Shown piece by piece: positions 59,562 to 64,000 of a stretch of DNA of 64,000 nucleotides (the stretch's first letter is position 1; each line of letters starts with the position of its first letter). The DNA lies in contig JAFURZ010000007.1 of the NCBI GenBank assembly GCA_017480785.1, positions 1-64,000 of the forward strand, written 5' to 3'. A program made the translations under genes and the position numbers. This DNA comes from Bacteroidales bacterium (lineage in GTDB: Bacteria > Bacteroidota > Bacteroidia > Bacteroidales > P3). Below the pieces are notes generated by a model. That model did not search any database, was not told the origin of the DNA, and was given only the letters and a program-made list of their open reading frames with translations.

Positions 59562-60314
59562 ATGCCGAGGAAAAAGCACAAGATATCACCGCGGGAGCTG
59601 GCCGCTATGGAGCGGCGGGTGCTGCCCTTCGAGGGGGAGTGGCGCCGGTTTATGGGTCAGCCCGAAGACCGGGGGGTGTGGCTGATATGGGGGCAGAGCT
59701 ATAACGGCAAGACGCGCCTGGTGCTGATGTTGACGAAATACATAGCCGAGCTGGGCGAGAAGGTGGCCGTGGTGAGCCTGGAGGAGGGCGACGGAGTGAG
59801 TATGAGGCGAGCCTTTGCCGAGGCCTGTATGGAGGCCGTGAACAACCGGGTGAGCCTGTGGGTGGAGATGGATGTGGAAGATATCAAGCGGGAGCTGCGG
59901 AAACAGCGGAGCCCGAAGGTGGTGGTGATAGACTCGCTGCAGTACCTTGGCATCAACTACAAGGGCTACAAGCAGCTGAAGGAGGAGTTTCCGACGAAGC
60001 TGTTTATCCTGGTGAGCCACGCCAACGAGAAGAACCAACCCAAGGGGAGTACCGCTGAGCAGGTGAAGTACGACGCTATGGTGAAGATCCAGGTGAGCCA
60101 GTTCCGTGCGAAAGCCAACAGCCGCTACGGCGGCGGCGAGGTGCTGACGATATGGGAAGAGGGGGCGAAGCGGTGCCCGGCCGGAGCGGAGCTGGAGAGC
60201 GACGTGGCCGATGGGCAGAATGGGTTTGATGGGTTTAATGGGTTTAATGGGTTTAATGGGTTTAATGGGCAGAACTATAACATAGAAGACAATGGAGACC
60301 AAGACAACGAATAA
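59562..60314 (+). CDS. second phage P-loop ATPase (RecA/DnaB-like)
   Basis: 250 aa. Walker A GQSYNGKT (44-51), Walker B VVVIDSLQYL, and SHANEKNQPKGST that resembles the sensor/L1 part of RecA-like ATPases. I use the ATG at 59562. Residues about 219-236 (NGFDGFNGFNGFNGFNG) are encoded by TTTAATGGG nonamers. Mu itself has no such protein between B and GemA; a helicase-loader or DNA packaging-like role is possible. The next gene overlaps by 23 nt. Confidence 0.8.
   Translation: MPRKKHKISPRELAAMERRVLPFEGEWRRFMGQPEDRGVWLIWGQSYNGKTRLVLMLTKYIAELGEKVAVVSLEEGDGVSMRRAFAEACMEAVNNRVSLWVEMDVEDIKRELRKQRSPKVVVIDSLQYLGINYKGYKQLKEEFPTKLFILVSHANEKNQPKGSTAEQVKYDAMVKIQVSQFRAKANSRYGGGEVLTIWEEGAKRCPAGAELESDVADGQNGFDGFNGFNGFNGFNGQNYNIEDNGDQDNE
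60211..60270 (+). repeat. TTTAATGGG tandem repeats inside ATPase gene
   Basis: ATGGGTTTG/TTTAATGGG nonamers in frame; same unit as in spacers at 53441, 53560, 58600 and 59520. Confidence 0.9.
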
Positions 60315-60762
60315 AAAGGGGCAGCTGATACGGAAGCTGCACGTGCTGCGCGGTGCCGCCGGTATGACACAAGAGGAATACGAGGCGCTGCTGGGCAGCT
60401 ATGGTGTGGAGAGCTCGAAAGAGCTCGAGGAATGGCAGCTGGAGAAGCTGGTGGAGTTCCTAAGCAAACAGACAGACAGCGAGAGGCGCGACCTCGACGT
60501 GCAGCGCAAGCGGCTGCTGGCGGCGGTGTGTGCCTTCTGCGAGGACACCGTAGGCAAGTGGGAAGTGATGGGCGACAAGGCGCGGATATGGTACGCCAAA
60601 GGCGTGGCCTGTAGAGCTGCAGGGATGGAGGCTTGCGACAGCAAGTGGCGTGACAACTTCAACCGCCTGAGCCTGGAGCGGCTGAGGAGCCTGACCTATG
60701 CCTTCCAGAAGCGGAAACGGGATATGGACGGCGTGATAGCGTCGCTGAAGGAGAACCTATAG
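60292..60762 (+). CDS. GemA/Gp16-like protein (DUF1018)
   Basis: 156 aa. N-terminus GQLIRKLHVLRGAAGMTQEEYEALL is the DUF1018 start found in Mu gp16 (GemA), followed by ELEEWQLEKLVEFL. GemA modulates host gene expression and DNA supercoiling. It overlaps the ATPase by 23 nt. Confidence 0.88.
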   Translation: METKTTNKKGQLIRKLHVLRGAAGMTQEEYEALLGSYGVESSKELEEWQLEKLVEFLSKQTDSERRDLDVQRKRLLAAVCAFCEDTVGKWEVMGDKARIWYAKGVACRAAGMEACDSKWRDNFNRLSLERLRSLTYAFQKRKRDMDGVIASLKENL

Positions 60763-60788
60763 AAAACAAACGATAAAACCCCAAGACA

Positions 60789-61124
60789 ATGAAAACAAAA
60801 GACAAAATCTATCTGGCGGGGACGGTGACCGGCGACCCCTGCTACAAGATGAAATTCAACGCCGGCGTGGAGCGCCTTGTGGAGCTCGGATGGAAGCAGG
60901 AGCAGATAGTGAACCCTGCGCAGCTGATAGACCGGGACACGCCGTGGCTGAAGGCTAGGTGGAAGTGCCTGCGGCAGATGAGGAAGTGCGGATGGGTGGC
61001 GCTGCTGCCGGACTGGAAAGAGAGCACCGGGGCCCGGATAGAGCACCTGGTGGCGAGAGTGACAATGAAATGGATGATATACATACACCCGATGGATACC
61101 AAAAGAGAACAACCCAAAAAATAG
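60789..61124 (+). CDS. DUF4406 protein, nucleoside deoxyribosyltransferase-like
   Basis: 111 aa. IYLAGTVTG at the start, then NPAQLIDRDTPW, and LLPDWKESTGARIEHLVA are the DUF4406 signature; the fold is that of nucleoside 2-deoxyribosyltransferases. Common in phages; substrate unknown. Confidence 0.85.
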   Translation: MKTKDKIYLAGTVTGDPCYKMKFNAGVERLVELGWKQEQIVNPAQLIDRDTPWLKARWKCLRQMRKCGWVALLPDWKESTGARIEHLVARVTMKWMIYIHPMDTKREQPKK

Positions 61125-61131
61125 CAAAGAT

Positions 61132-61845
61132 ATGGCAAACAAAGAGATGGTCGCAATGACCGCAGAAGAGAAAGCCCAGTTTGAGGCCTTCCAGAAAGAA
61201 CAGGCCCGCAAGGCCAAAATCGAAAGCAAGCGCGATATGCGCAAGCAGCTGCAGCAGATGGTGGACGAAGAGATGGCCACCTCGGTGGAAGAGCTGCAGG
61301 AGTGCAGCGCGATGATGCAGAGCACGAAGTGCAAGATCTTCGACCGCTTCGACACCATAATGAAGATGCGTCGGGAGATCAACGAAGAGGACAACCCGGA
61401 GGGCGACGAGCAGTTTTCGTTCACCTTCACGAGCAGCGACGGCAGCAAGCGCCTGCGTATCGGGCACAATATGAACGACGGATACCTGGACCAGGTAGAA
61501 GACGGTATCAAGAAGGTGCGCGAGTACCTGAGGACCCTGGCGAAAGACGAAGAGAGCAGCCGTCTGGTGGACGCTGTGATGCGCCTGCTGGCGCGCGACC
61601 AGAAGGGCAACCTGAAGGCGAGCCGGGTGCTGCAGCTGAGCAAGATGGCCGAGGAGAGCGGCAACGAGACCTTCAAAGAGGGTATGTCGATTATCCGCGA
61701 CGCCTACCGACCGACCCGCGGGAAGACCTATATCCGCTGCCAGGTGAAGACCACGAAGCTGGACAGCGAGGGCAACCCCGTGTTGGAAGGCGGGAAGCCT
61801 GTGAAGGAATGGAGTGATGTAGGGCTGAGTATGGCCGAAGTGTAA
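61132..61845 (+). CDS. DUF3164 protein
   Basis: 237 aa. The middle helix region and RLLARDQKGNLKASRVLQL match the DUF3164 family that accompanies Mu-like transposases. Also YRPTRGKTYIRCQV near the C-terminus. It may bind DNA. 7 nt after DUF4406 gene. Confidence 0.82.
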   Translation: MANKEMVAMTAEEKAQFEAFQKEQARKAKIESKRDMRKQLQQMVDEEMATSVEELQECSAMMQSTKCKIFDRFDTIMKMRREINEEDNPEGDEQFSFTFTSSDGSKRLRIGHNMNDGYLDQVEDGIKKVREYLRTLAKDEESSRLVDAVMRLLARDQKGNLKASRVLQLSKMAEESGNETFKEGMSIIRDAYRPTRGKTYIRCQVKTTKLDSEGNPVLEGGKPVKEWSDVGLSMAEV

Positions 61846-61864
61846 CCCTCAAACCCCGACAGTT

Positions 61865-62371
61865 ATGGCAGACGACAAACAAGGCAAGAAACAAGCCGAG
61901 AGAGTCACGGCGAAATTCACCGTGGAGCCGAGCAACCACCGAGAGAGCGCTGCGCTGCTGGAGTACGACTGGGTTGAGGGAGTGACCTACGAGCTCAGGA
62001 GCATCCGATGGAGCGAGGGGTGTGTGGCCGGAGTGAAGATGGCCACGGTGCGCGAGGTTCCGGTGCGCATCCACTACCAGCCGGGGCTGGCTGTGGAGGG
62101 TTTCGCCCACTGGGAGAAGGTAGGCTGCAAGATAGTGGACGTGACCAATGCGGACTATGGCTTTGAGCGGTTCTGGGCGCTATACGACTACAAGGTAGGC
62201 AACAAGGCGCGAGTGATGAAGAAGTGGAACCTGCTGCCGGAGGGCGACAGGATCCTGGCGCTCGGAGCCATACCGAGATACAAACGCTTTGCCGAGGGCA
62301 AGCGCATCGACCGCGTCTATCCGGAGACCTATATAGACCAGCGGCGCTGGGAAAACGAATACACCAACTAA
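61865..62371 (+). CDS. phage hypothetical protein, 168 aa
   Basis: Basic/acidic soluble protein with HRESAALLEYDWVEGVTYEL and YIDQRRWENEYTN. Not recognised. 19 nt downstream of DUF3164. Confidence 0.7.
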   Translation: MADDKQGKKQAERVTAKFTVEPSNHRESAALLEYDWVEGVTYELRSIRWSEGCVAGVKMATVREVPVRIHYQPGLAVEGFAHWEKVGCKIVDVTNADYGFERFWALYDYKVGNKARVMKKWNLLPEGDRILALGAIPRYKRFAEGKRIDRVYPETYIDQRRWENEYTN

Positions 62372-62383
62372 ACACCGGAGGAT

Positions 62384-62842
62384 ATGAACACAAGCAAAGA
62401 AGGCATAGAGATGCTGAAACGGTTTGAAGGCATTGGCGGTAAGCCGGTGCTGAAGGCCTACTGGGACTACAAAGGCTACAGTATAGGCTACGGGCACCTC
62501 GGAGCGCAGAAGGGGCAGACGATCACCGCCGAGGAGGCGGAGCGGCTGCTGGTGGCCGACGTGAAGGCCGCGGAGCGTGAGGTGAACGGTATGCAGGTGG
62601 AGCTGGAGCAGTGCCAGTTTGACGCTTTGGTGAGCCTGGTGTACAACATAGGCAGCGGGCAGTTCAGGAGCAGCACCGTGCGGAGGCTGGTGAGGGAGAG
62701 CCGGGAGGCGAGAGAGGCGCTGGAGAAAGCCTGGTTTATGTGGGTGAAGGTGAGAGACCCGAAGAGCCACACATTAAAGACCAGCGTGGCGCTGAGCGCG
62801 CGGAGAGCCCAAGAGTGGGATATGTACAAAGGCCAGAAATAA
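62384..62842 (+). CDS. GH24 lysozyme (endolysin)
   Basis: 152 aa. Catalytic triad as in T4 lysozyme: Glu15 (KRFEG), Asp28 (AYWDYKG), Ser33 in place of Thr (YSIGYGH). Also QFDALVSLVYNIGSG. No signal peptide, so a holin must release it; none is seen nearby. It lies unusually early, inside the early operon. Confidence 0.92.
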   Translation: MNTSKEGIEMLKRFEGIGGKPVLKAYWDYKGYSIGYGHLGAQKGQTITAEEAERLLVADVKAAEREVNGMQVELEQCQFDALVSLVYNIGSGQFRSSTVRRLVRESREAREALEKAWFMWVKVRDPKSHTLKTSVALSARRAQEWDMYKGQK

Positions 62843-62876
62843 ACGACGATTAAAAACCCTTTAAACCCCAGACGAA

Positions 62877-63086
62877 ATGGCAAAAGAAATGAACTTACAG
62901 ATGGAGCGCAAGACCTGCGTGCCCCAGGGCAACAGAGGCGGGCTCGAGAGCCGCCAGCAGATGGACATTGTCAGCAGCCGATGCGGGACCACCGCACGCT
63001 ATAGCTGCAAGTTATGGCACGACGACGCCGGCAGCACAACCCCGAAGGAGACGCCGCGCGAGATGTATCCTGGATATATCGGATAG
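62877..63086 (+). CDS. phage hypothetical protein, 69 aa
   Basis: MAKEMNLQMERKTCVPQGNR followed by Ser/Arg-rich sequence. Weak coding character. The next gene can start inside it (63014) or after it (63098). Confidence 0.45.
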   Translation: MAKEMNLQMERKTCVPQGNRGGLESRQQMDIVSSRCGTTARYSCKLWHDDAGSTTPKETPREMYPGYIG

Positions 63087-63097
63087 AGCCGCAGACG

Positions 63098-63472
63098 ATG
63101 AAAGTGAAGCTGAAACTGAACCGGGACCAGTACAAGGGCGTTGCGACGATAGCTATGAATTGTTGCAATGCCCTCGCTGGTACCACATTCCCAGAGGTGC
63201 AGTACCGGGATGCCCTGTGGAAGCTGCAGACGCGCATAGCCGTGAAGGTACCGACGCTGAAGAAGAAGGGGAACACCTTGACGCTTGGGGAGGTGGAGAG
63301 CCTGGCCCTGTTCGAGGTTATGGGCGACCTGGTGCACGGCTTCCAGTCTTACGAGCTCGGGCTGGGCTACTGGATCCTGGCGGAGATTGACCGGCAGAGA
63401 CAGGAGTATGTGGCCCTGATGAGAGCGAACCTGACAGCGAACCTGACGATAAACCAACAACTGCTGAAGTGA
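63098..63472 (+). CDS. phage hypothetical protein, about 124 aa
   Basis: From the Met of MKVKLKLNRDQYKGVATIAM. A further in-frame Met at 63014 would add 28 residues and overlap the previous ORF by 73 nt; I prefer 63098. Contains TLTLGEVESLALFEVMGDLV and ends with a Thr/Asn-rich tail. Not recognised. Confidence 0.65.
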   Translation: MKVKLKLNRDQYKGVATIAMNCCNALAGTTFPEVQYRDALWKLQTRIAVKVPTLKKKGNTLTLGEVESLALFEVMGDLVHGFQSYELGLGYWILAEIDRQRQEYVALMRANLTANLTINQQLLK

Positions 63473-63476
63473 GGAT

Positions 63477-63722
63477 ATGGCATACAACCGCGTGAACATA
63501 CTACGACACTACAAGGCCATTGTAGAAAAGACCGGGGAGCACTACGACCCGGACGTCACCACCTACAAAGGGGTGTGGCGGAAGTATATCTACCCGGTGT
63601 ACCATATCAGCTACCAGCAGTATATGAAAATCATCAACACGCCCAACCTGGAGGGGAAGCTGGAGGCCGAGGAGAAGGAACACGGCAAATGGAAAGACCC
63701 GAGGCAGGGCAAACTGTTTTAG
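63477..63722 (+). CDS. phage hypothetical protein, 81 aa
   Basis: Tyr/Lys-rich: NRVNILRHYKAIVEKTGEHY and YIYPVYHISYQQYMKII. Unknown; 4 nt after the previous gene. Confidence 0.7.
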   Translation: MAYNRVNILRHYKAIVEKTGEHYDPDVTTYKGVWRKYIYPVYHISYQQYMKIINTPNLEGKLEAEEKEHGKWKDPRQGKLF

Positions 63723-63723
63723 A

Positions 63724-63837
63724 ATGGAGAAGAAGATGGACCCAGAAAACGAAGAGAGCCGCTGGTATGACGGCCTGATAGAGATAATCTGCGGTATAGC
63801 GATATTTGCGGCGCTGATCTATGCGCACTGCGGATAG
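63724..63837 (+). CDS. phage small membrane protein, 37 aa
   Basis: MEKKMDPENEESRWYDGL then one hydrophobic segment (IIEICGIAIFAALIYA-like, seen as IEIICGIAIFAALIY) and a short end. Starts 1 nt after the previous stop. One membrane span next to a lysozyme locus suggests a possible holin or spanin, but the size is small. Confidence 0.55.
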   Translation: MEKKMDPENEESRWYDGLIEIICGIAIFAALIYAHCG

Positions 63838-63867
63838 AGAAGGAGGCCTGGATGCCGAAGAAGAGGA

Positions 63868-63891
63868 GGGGCGACCGAAATCGGTCGCCCC
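63868..63891 (+). terminator. terminator of early phage operon
   Basis: GGGGCGACCGA (63868-63878) pairs with TCGGTCGCCCC (63881-63891), loop AA, followed by TTTG. The next gene is convergent. Confidence 0.8.
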
Positions 63892-63895
63892 TTTG

Positions 63896-64000
63896 TCATT
63901 GTTCCAGGAGAGAGTCGAGGTAGCGGTCCACATTCTCGGTGATGATCTCCACGACCGCGCGGTCCACTGCCGGGTGGTCGCCGATGAACTGGCGCTGTGG
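63896..64000 (-). CDS. C-terminal end of a minus-strand phage gene (truncated)
   Basis: Minus strand encodes 34 residues (QFIGDHPAVDRAVVEIITEN, then VDRYLDSLLEQ) before a stop at 63896-63898; the 5' end is outside the window. Reads as coding and is convergent with the early operon. Function cannot be assigned from this part. Confidence 0.55.
   Translation of the reverse strand, partial: PQRQFIGDHPAVDRAVVEIITENVDRYLDSLLEQ

Larger units (their letters stand above)
53236..64000 (+). mobile_element. Mu-like transposable prophage, left part
   Basis: Gene order follows Mu-type phages: minus-strand repressor, early leftmost plus-strand operon, DDE transposase (A), AAA ATPase (B), then GemA, DUF3164, lysozyme and small genes. 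The left boundary is inferred: sequence after the YafQ stop begins TGTTTAACG at 53236, and TG is the usual Mu-end dinucleotide. The right end is outside the window, so 5-bp target duplication cannot be checked. Late genes are not in view. Confidence 0.85.

Overview
The window is a stretch of a fairly GC-rich Bacteroidales (Bacteroidota) chromosome with the left part of a Mu-like transposable prophage at its right end. The assignment rests on many promoters of the Bacteroidota form TAnnTTTGCA, many lipoproteins with Bacteroidota-style lipoboxes, a TamA-like outer-membrane lipoprotein (TamL), YfhO and PgpH-type membrane proteins and an archaeal/eukaryal-type prolyl-tRNA synthetase. The family or genus cannot be fixed from the sequence. 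No rRNA, tRNA or CRISPR array was seen.

Layout. 1-2 kb: small hypothetical genes, a long hairpin RNA candidate (746-858), a HEPN/nucleotidyltransferase pair and a remnant of an AraC regulator. 2-7 kb: polysaccharide flippase, a Cys-patterned lipoprotein, a radical SAM protein and the dipeptidase PepD. 7-10.7 kb: a WG-repeat-like lipoprotein behind a structured leader RNA, a HepT/MntA-type toxin-antitoxin cassette flanked by an 81-bp direct repeat, a MauE-thioredoxin-like fusion and two more Cys-patterned lipoproteins. 10.7-17 kb: FtsK, a periplasmic protein, MtaB and a MORN-repeat protein. 17-22.5 kb: six close-packed genes, four of which encode formation of phosphonoacetaldehyde, its reduction and (by inference) its activation and LicD transfer to a glycan or lipid. 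From about 18.28 kb this block is visibly AT-richer than its surroundings. 22.5-28 kb: glycosyltransferase, YfhO and PgpH-like phosphodiesterase. 28-53 kb: ordinary housekeeping and envelope genes (amidohydrolase, MATE, MurB, sialidase, PurA, aquaporin, MFS, ProS, KdtA, TamL, EamA, phosphoesterase, polyprenyl sugar-phosphate transferase, FKBP, CstA) and a RelB/YafQ toxin-antitoxin pair. 53.2 kb to the end: the prophage, with a divergent repressor, operator-like palindromes, a DDE transposase, a MuB-like ATPase, a second P-loop ATPase, GemA, DUF4406, DUF3164 and lysozyme; the prophage runs off the window.

Two unusual layers overlie the genes. First, intergenic spacers carry long, near-perfect palindromes that fall into three sequence families, several built on 11-bp periods, including a pair with 53-54-bp arms and one hybrid in which two families are interleaved. 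Second, short degenerate tandem repeats of about 7-12 bp occur in spacers and also in frame inside conserved genes (flippase, radical SAM, FtsK, MtaB, PgpH, KdtA). The strongest candidates for new biology are the phosphonate-decoration operon, the palindrome families, the two structured RNAs, the three-member Cys-patterned lipoprotein family and the prophage.
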